The notes beneath the pieces were generated by a model, which had not been told where the DNA came from, searched no databases, and saw only the letters and a list, made by a program, of their open reading frames with translations. From Actinoallomurus bryophytorum (lineage in GTDB: Bacteria > Actinomycetota > Actinomycetes > Streptosporangiales > Streptosporangiaceae), in assembly GCF_006716425.1 (NCBI RefSeq), contig NZ_VFOZ01000001.1:6324001-6388000 (forward strand): a DNA stretch of 64,000 nt, given 5' to 3'. Below, piece by piece: positions 1 through 8,392 of the stretch (the first letter of the stretch is position 1; every line of letters starts with the position of its first letter). The position numbers were made by a program, and so were the translations under genes.

Positions 1-716
1 GCGCGCCACAGCGTGCCTTCCCAGTCCACGCCGCCGGAGTACAGCTCCGGATGGTTCTCCAGCTGCCAGCGGACCAGGTAGCCGCCGTTGGAGATGCCCG
101 CCGCGTACGTCCGCGCCGGTGCCCGTCCGTACCGCCGGGCGACGACGGCCTTGGCCGCGCGGGTGAGCTGGGTGACGCGGGTGTTCCACTCGGCGACCGC
201 GTCACCCGGCCGCCGGCCGTCGCGGTAGAAGGCCGAGCCGACGTTGCCCTTGTCGGTCGCGGCGTAGGCGTACCCGCGGGCGAGCACCCAGTCCGAGATC
301 GTGAAGTCGTTGGCGTACTGCGCGCGGTTCCCGGGCGTCCCGGCGACGACGAGGCCGCCGTTCCAGTGGTCGGGCAGCCGGATGACGAACTGCGAGTCGT
401 GGTTCCAGCCGTGGGTGGTGTTCAGCGTCGAGGTGTCGGGGAAGTAGCCGTCGATCTGGGCACCCGGGACGCCGCTCGGATTGTGCGCCCCGGCCGGCTG
501 AAGACCTGCCCACTGGGCCGGGTCGCTGTGCCCGTCGGTGACGGTACCGGCGGTGGTGAGGTCGGGCAGGCACGCGCCGATCTGGTACGCGGCGCCCGGC
601 ACCGCCGTGTCGCAGCGCGGCACGGCACCCGGAGGAGGCGCGGCGGAGGCGCTGAGGGGAGGCGCGAGGAGGGCGAGCCCCGATATCAGCGCGGCAAGGT
701 TGCGCAAACGCGGCAT
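1..716 (-). CDS. Secreted alpha/beta hydrolase (C-terminus cut by window edge)
   Basis: The minus-strand frame opens with ATG at 716, after a GGGAG ribosome site, and stays open to base 1, so the 3' end lies outside the window. The first ~30 residues form a signal peptide: a basic start (MPRLRN), a hydrophobic run and an S-A-S-A-A cleavage region. The mature part carries two early cysteines. Around residue 205 comes GISNGG, a nucleophile-elbow G-x-S-x-G, followed by LVRWQLENHPELY and GVDWEGTLW. This resembles secreted actinobacterial hydrolases related to tannase/feruloyl-esterase and hydroxybutyrate-oligomer hydrolases. The Asp and His of the triad would lie beyond the edge, so the substrate cannot be given. 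The opposite strand is also open here but reads as low-complexity Arg/Gly/Val and is a shadow. Confidence 0.8.
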   Translation of the reverse strand, partial: MPRLRNLAALISGLALLAPPLSASAAPPPGAVPRCDTAVPGAAYQIGACLPDLTTAGTVTDGHSDPAQWAGLQPAGAHNPSGVPGAQIDGYFPDTSTLNTTHGWNHDSQFVIRLPDHWNGGLVVAGTPGNRAQYANDFTISDWVLARGYAYAATDKGNVGSAFYRDGRRPGDAVAEWNTRVTQLTRAAKAVVARRYGRAPARTYAAGISNGGYLVRWQLENHPELYSGGVDWEGTLWR

Positions 717-1014
717 AAAGGGCTCCCTGCGTCATCGGCACCCCCCGAGAACGCCCAAATCGTCACCGGATCCGTCGGGACAATCCACCGTGTACCGCCA
801 CACTTTTCCGTTGCCGAACGTGTGTGCGCCCCACATCGGCCGCCTGACCGCGAACCGGGCGCGTGTCAAAACGCATGGCTGTCGCCCGCATATATGGCGG
901 TAAAACGTCCCTAAATGGCTGATTGTGTGGTCGCGGCACATGGTTCGCGGTGAGGGCGCGACCTAGGGTTCCCGGAACAACGATCAGGTTTCCCCCTTTA
1001 CCCGAGGAGAGCGG
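717..1014. other. Divergent intergenic region before the liv operon
   Basis: No gene is supported in this 298-base gap between the leftward hydrolase and the rightward liv operon. It is more AT-rich than its surroundings near 860-925. A near-palindrome with ATATAT at its centre, flanked by CCGC and GCGG, lies at 886-900. A -10-like TAGGGT sits at 964-969 but I find no convincing -35 partner. Promoters for both flanking units must lie here. Confidence 0.4.
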
Positions 1015-1770
1015 ATGGCAACGGTCCTTTCCGCCCAGGGCCTGTCAAAGGAGTTCCGCGGCTTCCGCGCCGTCGATGATGTCGACCTCGAAGTGCACGA
1101 GGGCGGAGTGCACGCGCTCGTGGGCCCGAACGGCGCCGGCAAGACGACCCTGTTCAATCTGCTCACCGGATTCCTGAGGCCGACGGAGGGGCGGATCACC
1201 CTTGGCACGCAGGAACTCTCCGGCCGGCCGCCCGAGCAGATCGCCCGCCTGGGCGTCGCGCGCTCCTTCCAGATCACCAGCCTGTTCCCGCAGCTGACCG
1301 CGCGCGAGCACGTCGAGCTGGCGCTGCAGGGCGGCACCGGTCTGGGCTGGCGGTTCTGGCGGTCCGAGAAACAGCTGGCACGCTTCGGCGACCGCGCGAA
1401 GGAGCTCCTGGCCCAGGTACGCCTGGCGGACCTGGCCGAGACCCACGCGGGCGCGCTCTCGTACGGGCACAAGCGTGCCCTCGAGCTCGCGCTGGCCCTC
1501 GCGCTCGATCCCAAGGTGCTGCTCCTCGACGAGCCGACGGCGGGCATGGGCGCCGAGGACGTCGACGCCACGGTCGAGCTGATCGGCCGTGTACGCGAGG
1601 GCCGCACGGTCGTGCTGGTCGAGCACAACATGAACGTCGTCGCCTCGCTCGCCGACAAGGTGACCGTGCTGCAGTCGGGCCGGGTCCTGGCCGAGGGCCC
1701 GTACGCCGAGATCCGGCACGACCCCCGGGTCATCGCCGCCTACCTGGGAGACGCCGATGCTTCGGATTGA
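1015..1770 (+). CDS. livG: Branched-chain amino acid-type ABC transporter ATP-binding protein LivG
   Basis: This 251-residue cytoplasmic ATPase energises a branched-chain amino-acid (or related amide/urea) importer. Walker A (GPNGAGKTT) lies at residues 37-45. The signature region reads LSYGHKRALELA rather than LSGGQ, as is usual in LivG proteins. Walker B is VLLLDEPTAGM, followed by the switch His in VLVEHNM. The start ATG follows a strong GAGGAG. It is the first gene of a five-gene operon and overlaps livF by 14 bases. The order G-F-K-H-M puts the ATPases first, a common actinobacterial arrangement. The family assignment is firm, but the substrate is not read from sequence. Confidence 0.93.
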   Translation: MATVLSAQGLSKEFRGFRAVDDVDLEVHEGGVHALVGPNGAGKTTLFNLLTGFLRPTEGRITLGTQELSGRPPEQIARLGVARSFQITSLFPQLTAREHVELALQGGTGLGWRFWRSEKQLARFGDRAKELLAQVRLADLAETHAGALSYGHKRALELALALALDPKVLLLDEPTAGMGAEDVDATVELIGRVREGRTVVLVEHNMNVVASLADKVTVLQSGRVLAEGPYAEIRHDPRVIAAYLGDADASD

Positions 1771-2449
1771 CCGGTTGTCCGCCTGGTACGGCGAGGCGCG
1801 GGCGCTGCGCGAGGTCTCCCTGGAGGTCGGCGAGGGGGAGATCGTCACCCTGGTCGGCCGCAACGGCGCCGGCAAGACGACCCTGCTGCGTTCGGTGATG
1901 GGCCTGCACACCCAGGTCGAGGGCACCGTGGAGTTCCTCGGCGCGGACGTCTCCCGGCTGGCGCCGCACCGGCGGGCGCGGCGCGGGCTCGGCTACGTGC
2001 CCGACGACCGCGGCGTCTACGCGAACCTGTCGGTCGAGGAGAACCTCACGCTCCCGCCGGCCGCCGGACCGCACCCCTGGTCGCTGGACCAGGTCTATGA
2101 GACCTTCCCCCGGCTGCGCGAACGGCGCCGCTCGCCGGGCACCAAGCTGTCCGGCGGCGAGCAGCAGATGCTCTCGCTGGCACGGGTCCTGCGGATGGGC
2201 GCGCGGCTCCTGCTGTGCGACGAGCCGACCGAGGGACTCTCCCCGCTGATCGTCCAGCAGATCGGCGGGATCCTGCGCGACGTGAAGGCCCAGGGCGTGA
2301 CCGTCCTGCTGATCGAGCAGAACGTGCATTTCGCCGCGACCGTGGCCGACCGGCACTACCTGCTCGCCGAGGGCCACGTCGCCGAGTCGATGGACAACGC
2401 CGAGGTCAAGGCGCGCGAGCACGAGCTTCTCGGCTACCTCGGAATCTAA
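1757..2449 (+). CDS. livF: Branched-chain amino acid-type ABC transporter ATP-binding protein LivF
   Basis: This is the second ATPase of the importer (230 residues). Walker A (GRNGAGKTT) is at residues 34-42. A canonical LSGGEQQ signature lies near residue 130, Walker B reads LLLCDEPTEGL, and the His switch is in LLIEQNVHF. The family's GYVPDDRGVYANLSVEENL stretch, near residue 80, is typical of LivF. The start ATG lies inside the livG end, implying translational coupling. Thirteen bases separate it from livK, with AAGGAGAC as ribosome site for that gene. Confidence 0.93.
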   Translation: MLRIDRLSAWYGEARALREVSLEVGEGEIVTLVGRNGAGKTTLLRSVMGLHTQVEGTVEFLGADVSRLAPHRRARRGLGYVPDDRGVYANLSVEENLTLPPAAGPHPWSLDQVYETFPRLRERRRSPGTKLSGGEQQMLSLARVLRMGARLLLCDEPTEGLSPLIVQQIGGILRDVKAQGVTVLLIEQNVHFAATVADRHYLLAEGHVAESMDNAEVKAREHELLGYLGI

Positions 2450-2462
2450 GGAGACGAACGCG

Positions 2463-3704
2463 ATGAGACCCTTCGGGCGCACGGCCGCGCTGGCCGCCGG
2501 GATGGCGCTGCTCGCCGCCGGATGCAACGGCGGCCCGGGCGGAGGCGGCGGGAAGATCAGCGACGGCAAGATCGAGCTGGCCGTTCTCAACGACCAGTCC
2601 GGCGTCTACGCCGACGTGTCCGGCAAGGCGAGCATCGAGGCGGTGAAGATGGCGGTCGCCGACTACAAGGCCAAGTACGGCGACAAGGCCGTGGCCAAGA
2701 AGATCGAGGTCACCTCCGCCGACCACCAGAACAAGCCCGAGGTCGCCAATTCCAAGGCGCAGGAGCTGTACGACCGGCAGGGCGCCGACGTCATCCTCGA
2801 CGTGCCGACCTCCTCGGCCGCCCTCGCGGTCGCGGGCGTCGCCAAGTCCAAGAAGAAGATCTTCATGGACGTCGGGGCGGGAACGACGGCGCTCGAGGGC
2901 GCGCAGTGCAACAAGTACACGTTCCACTACGGCTACAACACCTACATGCTGGCCCACGGCACGGGTGACACCGTCACCAGGGACGGCGGCAAGAACTGGT
3001 ACATCATCTATCCGGACTACGCGTTCGGGCAGGACATGACCAAGAGCTTCAGCGCCTCCATCAAGGCCGCCGGCGGCACCATCGTCAAGAACGACCCGAC
3101 GCCGTTCCCGAACGACAACTTCTCCACGTTCCTGCTCAAGGCACCGGGGCTGAACCCCAAGCCGCAGGTGCTCGGCGCGATGCAGGCCGGCGGCGACCTG
3201 GTGAACCTCGTCAAGCAGTACAACGAGTACGGGCTGAAGAAGAAGGGCATCGGCCTCGCCGTGGGCCTGATGTTCCTCAGCGACATCCACTCGCTGGGCC
3301 CGGACGCGCTCGCCGGCACCAAGTTCAGCGACGCCTGGTACTGGAACGCGAGCCCGGACAACCGCGCCTGGGCCGACCGGTTCAAGGCGAAGACGGGCAA
3401 GCGGCCGACGTTCGCGCACGCGGGGAACTACTCCGCCGCGACGCAGTACCTCGAGGCGGTCCAGCGCGCCGGCACCGACAAGTCCGACGCCGTGGTCAAG
3501 CAGCTCGAGGGCTACAAGTTCGGAGACGTGTTCGCCAAGAACGCGCAGATCCGCGCCCAGGACCACCTGCTGCTCCACGACGCGTACCTGGCCCAGGTCA
3601 AGCCGTCCAGCGAGGTCAAGGAGGACTGGGACTACGAGAAGATCCTCAAGACGGTCCCGGCGGCCGAGGCCTTCCAGCGGCCCGACGCGGCCTGCAAGCT
3701 CTGA
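2463..3704 (+). CDS. livK: Substrate-binding lipoprotein of the liv-type importer (LivK)
   Basis: This 413-residue extracytoplasmic binding protein has a type II signal peptide with lipobox LLAAGC; the lipidated Cys would be residue 21. A glycine-rich linker follows. The body is a periplasmic-binding fold of the Leu/Ile/Val-receptor class, seen in segments such as AVLNDQSGVYAD near the start, SADHQNKPE, and the central IIYPDYAFGQDMTKSF. The YPDYAFG/AMQAGGDLVN pattern resembles binding proteins annotated for amides or branched-chain amino acids. It sits in the middle of the operon and is followed after a single base by livH. The ligand is unproven. Confidence 0.9.
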   Translation: MRPFGRTAALAAGMALLAAGCNGGPGGGGGKISDGKIELAVLNDQSGVYADVSGKASIEAVKMAVADYKAKYGDKAVAKKIEVTSADHQNKPEVANSKAQELYDRQGADVILDVPTSSAALAVAGVAKSKKKIFMDVGAGTTALEGAQCNKYTFHYGYNTYMLAHGTGDTVTRDGGKNWYIIYPDYAFGQDMTKSFSASIKAAGGTIVKNDPTPFPNDNFSTFLLKAPGLNPKPQVLGAMQAGGDLVNLVKQYNEYGLKKKGIGLAVGLMFLSDIHSLGPDALAGTKFSDAWYWNASPDNRAWADRFKAKTGKRPTFAHAGNYSAATQYLEAVQRAGTDKSDAVVKQLEGYKFGDVFAKNAQIRAQDHLLLHDAYLAQVKPSSEVKEDWDYEKILKTVPAAEAFQRPDAACKL

Positions 3705-3705
3705 G

Positions 3706-4569
3706 ATGTTGCAGCAGGCATTCGACGGCCTGGTCAGCGGGGCGTTCTACGCCCTGCTGGCCCTCGGCCTCGCGGTCATCTTCGGCATGCTCGGCGTGGT
3801 CAACTTCGCCCACGGCGCGTTCTACATGCTCGGTGCCTTCGGCGCGTACGTGGTGCTGGACGACTGGGGCGTGAGCTTCTGGATCGCGCTCCCCGTCGTC
3901 CCGGTGGCCCTCGGCGTGGTCGGCGTCGTGGTGGAGCGGGTGCTCATCCGGCGGCTGGCGGCGCTCGACCCGCTGTACAACTTCCTGCTCACCTTCGGCC
4001 TCGCGCTGATCCTGCAGGACCTGGTCAAGCGGGAGTACGGCGTGCAGTCGCAGCCGTACCCCCGCCCGTCCGCGCTGTCGGGCTCCGTCGACCTTGGACT
4101 GTTCACCTATCCGGCCTACCGGGTGTTCGTGCTCGGCGTCGCGCTCGTCGCCTGCCTGGCGGTCTGGTACGTCCTGTCACGTACGCGGGCGGGGATGATC
4201 GTACGGGCGGCCACCGAGCGGCCCGAGCTGACCCGCGCGCTCGGCATCGACGTCGGGCGCTGGGTCACCCCGGTGTTCGGCGCCGGGGTCGCGCTGGCCG
4301 GGCTCGCCGGGGTGCTGGCCGCGCCGATGCGGGCGGTCAACCCGCTGATGGGCTCGGACCTGATCATCGCGGTCTTCGCGGTCGTCGTCATCGGCGGCCT
4401 GGGGTCGATCTTCGGCTCGGTGGTCTCCGGCTTCGCCGTCGGGGTGCTGACCGCGCTCACCGACTTCTACGTCCCGTCACTGTCCCAGACGCTGGTGTTC
4501 ATCCTCATGGTCGTGGTGCTGCTCTGGCGGCCGGCGGGGCTGTTCGGCCGCGAGGAGGGAATCGCGTGA
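3706..4569 (+). CDS. livH: Liv-type ABC transporter permease LivH
   Basis: A 287-residue integral membrane subunit with about eight hydrophobic spans. The N-terminal GLVSGAFYALLALGLAVIFG and MLGVVNFAHGAFYMLGAF blocks are diagnostic of LivH permeases. The coupling loop with ERPELTRALGIDVGR lies in the second half, and IGGLGSIFGSVVSGF is also conserved. It starts one base after the livK stop with no separate promoter room. Its stop overlaps the livM GTG start by four bases, so subunit levels are probably coupled. Confidence 0.93.
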   Translation: MLQQAFDGLVSGAFYALLALGLAVIFGMLGVVNFAHGAFYMLGAFGAYVVLDDWGVSFWIALPVVPVALGVVGVVVERVLIRRLAALDPLYNFLLTFGLALILQDLVKREYGVQSQPYPRPSALSGSVDLGLFTYPAYRVFVLGVALVACLAVWYVLSRTRAGMIVRAATERPELTRALGIDVGRWVTPVFGAGVALAGLAGVLAAPMRAVNPLMGSDLIIAVFAVVVIGGLGSIFGSVVSGFAVGVLTALTDFYVPSLSQTLVFILMVVVLLWRPAGLFGREEGIA

Positions 4570-5606
4570 TCATCCGGATGCTCGCCACCCGGCCGCTCCT
4601 GCTCGCGGTGGGCCTGCTGGTGGCGCTCGCGCTGCCGTGGGTGATCTATCCGCCGGTCGCGATGGACATGATCTGCTGGGCGCTGTTCGCGGTGGCGGTC
4701 GACATCCTGCTCGGCTTCACCGGGCTGCTGTCCTTCGGCCACGCGGCGTTCTGGGGCACCTCGGCGTACGCGGCCGGGCTGATCGCGACGCACAGCGGGC
4801 TGCCCTTCCCGGTCGCGGTGCTGGGCGGCGCGCTGGCCGCGGCCGCGCTGGCGGTGCCGATCGGCTGGCTGTCGGTGCGCCGCACCGGCATCTACTTCGC
4901 GATGGTCACGCTGGCGTTCGCGCAGCTCGTCTACTTCGTGGCGAACCAGTGGCGCGGCGTCACCGGCGGCGAGAACGGCCTGCAGGGCATCCCGCGCGGC
5001 TTCTTCGGGGTCGACCTGTCGGACCCGTTCTTCTTCTACTACGCGGGCCTGCCGATCGTCCTGCTCGGCCTGTGGTCCGCCTGGCGGGTCGTACGGTCGC
5101 CGTTCGGGCGGGTGCTGGTCGCGGTACGCGACAACCCCGCGCGCGCCCGTGCGCTCGGCTACCCGGTCGAGCGGTACAAGCTGCTCGCCTTCGTGCTGTC
5201 GGCCGCGCTGTCCGGCCTGGCCGGGGGCCTGTTCGCCATCGGGCACGGCTTCGTGTCCCTGCAGGACGTCTACTGGACCACCTCGGGCCAGGCCGTGATG
5301 ATGGTCGTCCTCGGCGGGATCGGCACACTGTGGGGCGGCGTCATCGGCGCGGGCCTGATCGTCGAGCTGAACGACTACCTGGCCACGGCGGGCTTCGAAC
5401 AGATCGGGATCGTCACAGGCAGCGTCTTCGTCATCACCGTGCTGGTCTTCCGCCGCGGCATCTGGGGCACGGCCGCACTGCTGACCACCCGTCGCCGCCG
5501 GGACCGCACCGAGACCGCGAGCCCGGCCCCCGCCGGCGCCGAGGCCGACGCCGGGGCCGAGGCCGAGGCCGACGAAAAGGAGAACGGCGAGCCCGTCACG
5601 GCGTGA
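4566..5606 (+). CDS. livM: Liv-type ABC transporter permease LivM
   Basis: This 346-residue second permease has roughly nine to ten membrane spans, with the LivM landmarks GFTGLLSFGHAAFWG near the start, NGLQGIPRG, the RDNPARARALGY coupling helix and GGIGTLWGGVIGAGL. GTG is the start, overlapping livH. The last ~25 residues form an acidic low-complexity tail of Glu-Ala-Asp repeats ending DEKENGEPVTA, which is not a usual family feature. The DNA for that tail occurs again 725 bases downstream (6290-6335). Confidence 0.92.
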   Translation: MIIRMLATRPLLLAVGLLVALALPWVIYPPVAMDMICWALFAVAVDILLGFTGLLSFGHAAFWGTSAYAAGLIATHSGLPFPVAVLGGALAAAALAVPIGWLSVRRTGIYFAMVTLAFAQLVYFVANQWRGVTGGENGLQGIPRGFFGVDLSDPFFFYYAGLPIVLLGLWSAWRVVRSPFGRVLVAVRDNPARARALGYPVERYKLLAFVLSAALSGLAGGLFAIGHGFVSLQDVYWTTSGQAVMMVVLGGIGTLWGGVIGAGLIVELNDYLATAGFEQIGIVTGSVFVITVLVFRRGIWGTAALLTTRRRRDRTETASPAPAGAEADAGAEAEADEKENGEPVTA

Positions 5607-5610
5607 GCCG
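5565..5610 (+). repeat. Copy 1 of a 46-bp direct repeat (livM 3' end)
   Basis: These 46 bases encode the last residues of LivM (EADEKENGEPVTA), its stop codon and a few bases beyond. They match 6290-6335 at 42 of 46 positions. The two copies flank the dienelactone hydrolase gene. This copy is the functional one, as it closes the livM frame. Confidence 0.85.
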
Positions 5611-5694
5611 GATCCACGGGCGGCAACGGCGGCCAGTGGTGATCGAAGACGCCTAACATGCTGCATTGATCCATCCGGTGGTGGGCGGGGAGAT

Positions 5695-6273
5695 ATGGCG
5701 ACCGTTGTTCTGTTTCATCACGCGTTGGGGCTCACGCCGGGCATCACCGAGTTCGCCGACGAGCTGCGCCAGGCCGGGCACGTCGTCCACACGCCTGACC
5801 TCTTCGAGGGCCGTACCTTCGCCGGCCTCGAGGAGGGGATGGGTTACGTCCAGGAGGCCGGCTTCGGCGCGGTGATCGAACGCGGTACCCGAGCGGTCGC
5901 GAACCTGCCCGTCGACCTGGTCTACGCCGGCTTCTCGGTCGGTGTGCTGTGTGCGCAGAAGCTGGCGCAGACCCGATCGGGCGCGCGAGGAACGCTGCTG
6001 TACCACGCCTGTGTGCCGCTGTCGGAGTTCGGCGGAGCCTGGCCGGACGGCGTACCGGTGCAGGTCCATGGCATGGACGCCGATCCCGTCTTCGTCGGCG
6101 AGGGCGACATCGGCTTCGCCCGGGAGGTGGTCGAGTCGGCCGGACACGGCGAGCTGTTCCTCTATCCCGGCGACCGGCACTACTTCGCCGACCGCACGCT
6201 GCCCTCCTACGACCCGGACGCCGCCGCACTGCTGCTCTCCCGCACGCTGGCCTTCCTGACGTCCGTGGCGTGA
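5695..6273 (+). CDS. Dienelactone hydrolase family protein (small alpha/beta hydrolase)
   Basis: A 192-residue cytoplasmic hydrolase with no signal peptide. The N-terminus VVLFHHALGLTPGITEFADELRQAGH is typical of DLH-family proteins, with an H-H-A-x-G oxyanion strand. The expected nucleophile elbow at YAGFSVGV has Ser in place of the classical DLH Cys (GFSVG). The acid/His end of the triad is suggested by HGMDADPVF and by YPGDRHYFAD near residue 160. The start ATG follows GGGGAG. It lies 89 bases after livM and may be co-transcribed. It sits between the two 46-bp repeats, as if inserted or left between duplicated livM ends. The substrate is unknown. Confidence 0.85.
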   Translation: MATVVLFHHALGLTPGITEFADELRQAGHVVHTPDLFEGRTFAGLEEGMGYVQEAGFGAVIERGTRAVANLPVDLVYAGFSVGVLCAQKLAQTRSGARGTLLYHACVPLSEFGGAWPDGVPVQVHGMDADPVFVGEGDIGFAREVVESAGHGELFLYPGDRHYFADRTLPSYDPDAAALLLSRTLAFLTSVA

Positions 6274-6289
6274 CGACCTCGCGGAAGAC

Positions 6290-6335
6290 GAGGCCGACGA
6301 AAAGGGGAATGGCGAGCCCGTGACTGCGTGAGCCG
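6290..6335 (+). repeat. Copy 2 of the 46-bp livM-end repeat (vestigial)
   Basis: This matches 5565-5610 at 42 of 46 positions. Read in the corresponding frame it still spells DEKGNGEPVTA then a stop, almost the exact LivM tail, although no gene here uses that frame. The preserved codons imply that it derives from a coding copy rather than chance. Confidence 0.85.
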
Positions 6336-6413
6336 CTCTTATGGTATTCGTTTGTGTCGAGGCGACCACTCACCGTGTTCGCTCCTCGGAGGTGCGAAAC
6401 CACGAGTGAACGC

Positions 6414-7214
6414 ATGACGGCACGGCAGTTCGTCGGCAAGGAGATCCGCCACGCGCGCGAGGCGAAAGGGATGAGCCGGGTGACTCTCGCGCGGCTTTTC
6501 CCCGTCTCCGAGTCGACGATCAGGTGGTGGGAATCCGGCCGCACGGTACCCGCCGACCAGTACGTCGCGAGTCTGATCAAGTTCGTGGATCTTCCGGAAA
6601 CGGTGCGACGCGTCATCGACGACCTCGCGAGTAACGAGGTCGCGCCCGAATGGCTCGGCAGATGGGTCTCGGTCGAGCGCAGGGCGACCTCGCTGCTGAC
6701 CTTCGAACCACTCGTGATCCCCGGCCTTTTCCAGACGCCGGAATACGCGCGTGCCGTCCTGCGCCTCGGCAAGGAGTCCGGCGTCGACCTGGAGGCACAG
6801 ATCGGCGAGCGGCTGGGCCGGCAGGCCATCCTGGACCGGGACGATCCCCCTCCACCCCTGTTCCACGCGATCCTGGACGAGGCGGCGATCCGGCGACCGG
6901 TCGGCGGGCCGAAGACCATGAGCGACCAATTGCTGCGCGTGGCGGAACTCGCGCAACGGGACATGATCATCGTGCAGGTGATTCCGTTTCACGTCGGCGA
7001 ACACGCGGGCTTCGCCGGATCCACACTTATGTTGGCCAGCCTCGACGGCACCGAGGTCGCCTATGTGGACAACGCCCTACGCGGTGACGTGATCGAGAAA
7101 TCGGAAGACGTCGCGGCCGTGCGACGGCTCTGGCAAAAGCTAAGCTCGAAGGCGCGCCCAGAAGACGAGTCGGTCGACATGATCAAGAAAGCAGCGGCAG
7201 TATGGGTGAGTTGA
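6414..7214 (+). CDS. XRE-family regulator with DUF5753 (Scr1/BldB-partner type)
   Basis: This 266-residue regulator has an N-terminal Cro/C1 helix-turn-helix (about residues 5-65: GKEIRHAREAKGMSRVTLARLFPVSESTIRWWESG). It is followed by the DUF5753 domain, recognisable from RRATSLLTFEPLVIPGLFQTPEYARAVL and from IVQVIPFHVGEHAGFAGSTLML near the end. Such proteins occur in large paralogous families in actinomycetes, almost always paired with a small DUF397 protein, and affect development and antibiotic production. I chose ATG 6414 because the HTH begins just after it. A GGAGG at 6387-6391 is rather far upstream, so a slightly earlier start is possible. The stop overlaps the DUF397 start. Confidence 0.88.
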   Translation: MTARQFVGKEIRHAREAKGMSRVTLARLFPVSESTIRWWESGRTVPADQYVASLIKFVDLPETVRRVIDDLASNEVAPEWLGRWVSVERRATSLLTFEPLVIPGLFQTPEYARAVLRLGKESGVDLEAQIGERLGRQAILDRDDPPPPLFHAILDEAAIRRPVGGPKTMSDQLLRVAELAQRDMIIVQVIPFHVGEHAGFAGSTLMLASLDGTEVAYVDNALRGDVIEKSEDVAAVRRLWQKLSSKARPEDESVDMIKKAAAVWVS

Positions 7215-7297
7215 TCTGGAGAAGGTCCGAGCGCAGCACCAACAACGGCGGCGCCTGCGTCGAGGTCGCCGTTTCGGACAACGGCGAGCGCGACTGA
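7202..7297 (+). CDS. Truncated DUF397 partner protein
   Basis: A 31-residue gene starting with ATG inside the last codons of the XRE/DUF5753 gene (13-base overlap). It reads MGELIWRRSERSTNNGGACV then EVAVSDNGERD and stops. The W-R-(R/K)-S...GG-x-CVEVAV core is the hallmark of DUF397, the usual partner of DUF5753 regulators. Typical DUF397 proteins run 60-75 residues and continue with a RDSKDPxGP...FTPxEWxAF segment. Here a TGA replaces the second half. It is either a nonsense-truncated remnant or an unusually short version. The half-length could affect pairing with the regulator. Confidence 0.75.
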   Translation: MGELIWRRSERSTNNGGACVEVAVSDNGERD

Positions 7298-7374
7298 CGC
7301 GACGCGTGAACGAGCTCTACCTGCGGTGAGCGACTCGCGGTGGTCGGCTCATCTCGGTGGCCGGGGGCGCCCGC

Positions 7375-8199
7375 TCAGTCGTCGGCGGCCTCCACGGCGG
7401 CGGCGATCGGCTCGAGTCCCGTGACCAGCTCGTCGAGCTCGTCCGCGCTGAGCACGTCGTACGGCGGTGCCGCCAGCTCGTCGGTGAGGGCCTCGATCCG
7501 CTCCTTGGTCTCCCGGCCGGCGTCGGTGAACCCGCCCGCGGCGTCCACGAGGCCGCGGGCGCGCAGTCCGTCGATGACAGCGGCCAGCCGTGCCTTGGGC
7601 AGGTGGTGGATCCGGCCGAACTCCTCCGCCCGCATTCCGAGGGAGAGAGCGAGGAGAACGTGGGCCTCGGTGCCGCCGATGCCGTGGGCGACGAGGGCGG
7701 CGTTGTGGCCGTCCCCGCGGTGCTCTCGCAGCAGCGTCGCCGCGTGCCAGAGCCTGGCCACCGGCTCCTCGGGCACATCGAGCGCCCGGAGCCCGGCGTA
7801 CAGCGCTCGGCCCTCGGTCGGTGCGCTGACCGCTGCCCGGGTGGCGAGGTCGGCGACTCGCACCAGACCGGGGGAGTCGGCGAGCTCTCCGATCATCTGC
7901 CGCAGCGCGGCGGCGCTGCTCCGCTCGCGCACGGCGATCGCCTCCTCCGGGGTGGTCTTCCCCCAGACCCATTGGATGTGGCGCGCCACCTCGCCGTCGG
8001 CGAAGTTGTAGAAGACCGCGTGCACCACCTCGGTCGGTGCCAGCCCCAGCGGCGCGGCCCGGCCGGCGAAGTATCCGTCCCAGTAGTTGCGCATGCCGAG
8101 GGCCAGGAACGCCTCGTTCGGCGCCTCGGAGAAGGTGACGGTGGCGATCGGCTCGGTGAGCTCGAACATGTGGTGGACCTTGGCCTGTGGGTGCGGCAT
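7375..8199 (-). CDS. SCO6745-family protein
   Basis: A 274-residue soluble protein of a family widespread in actinomycetes and usually named after Streptomyces SCO6745. Recognisable parts are LALGMRNYWDGYFAGRAAPLG near the N-terminus and VVHAVFYNFADGEVARHI. The middle is alpha-helical (LYAGLRAL...LWHAATLLREHRGDGHNAALVAHG). The C-terminus resembles a winged-helix: AEEFGRIHHLPKARLAAVIDGLRARGLVDAAGGFTDAG. I start at the ATG giving MPHPQAKVHH; the next ATG (MFELTEP) is also possible. No enzymatic function is established to my knowledge. It lies downstream of the PucR regulator on the same strand, across a 193-base gap. Confidence 0.8.
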   Translation of the reverse strand: MPHPQAKVHHMFELTEPIATVTFSEAPNEAFLALGMRNYWDGYFAGRAAPLGLAPTEVVHAVFYNFADGEVARHIQWVWGKTTPEEAIAVRERSSAAALRQMIGELADSPGLVRVADLATRAAVSAPTEGRALYAGLRALDVPEEPVARLWHAATLLREHRGDGHNAALVAHGIGGTEAHVLLALSLGMRAEEFGRIHHLPKARLAAVIDGLRARGLVDAAGGFTDAGRETKERIEALTDELAAPPYDVLSADELDELVTGLEPIAAAVEAADD

Positions 8200-8392
8200 C
8201 GGTCGGCACCTCCTGTGGTCGCGGCCGCGCACTCGTAGGCGGCCTCTCACCCTGGCTACGAACGACGCGGCCCGGATCCGACAAGTCCGCCTCGATTCTT
8301 TCGGGCAGAGCCGGTGTCCACCCGCGCGCCGGGGTGCTGGACGAGGTCGAGATCCACCAGGTCCCGGGACGCCTGCCGCCGTTACCGCTTCC

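Noticed and set aside
51-914. Open plus-strand frame of 287 codons over the secreted hydrolase region
   Set aside because: It is antisense to the well-defined secreted hydrolase, Val/Gly/Arg-rich, with no domain. It arises from the GC-rich codon pattern.
8361-8370. GTCCCGGGAC palindrome after the PucR gene
   Set aside because: Ten bases of G/C palindrome are expected by chance in such sequence and no second signal accompanies it.
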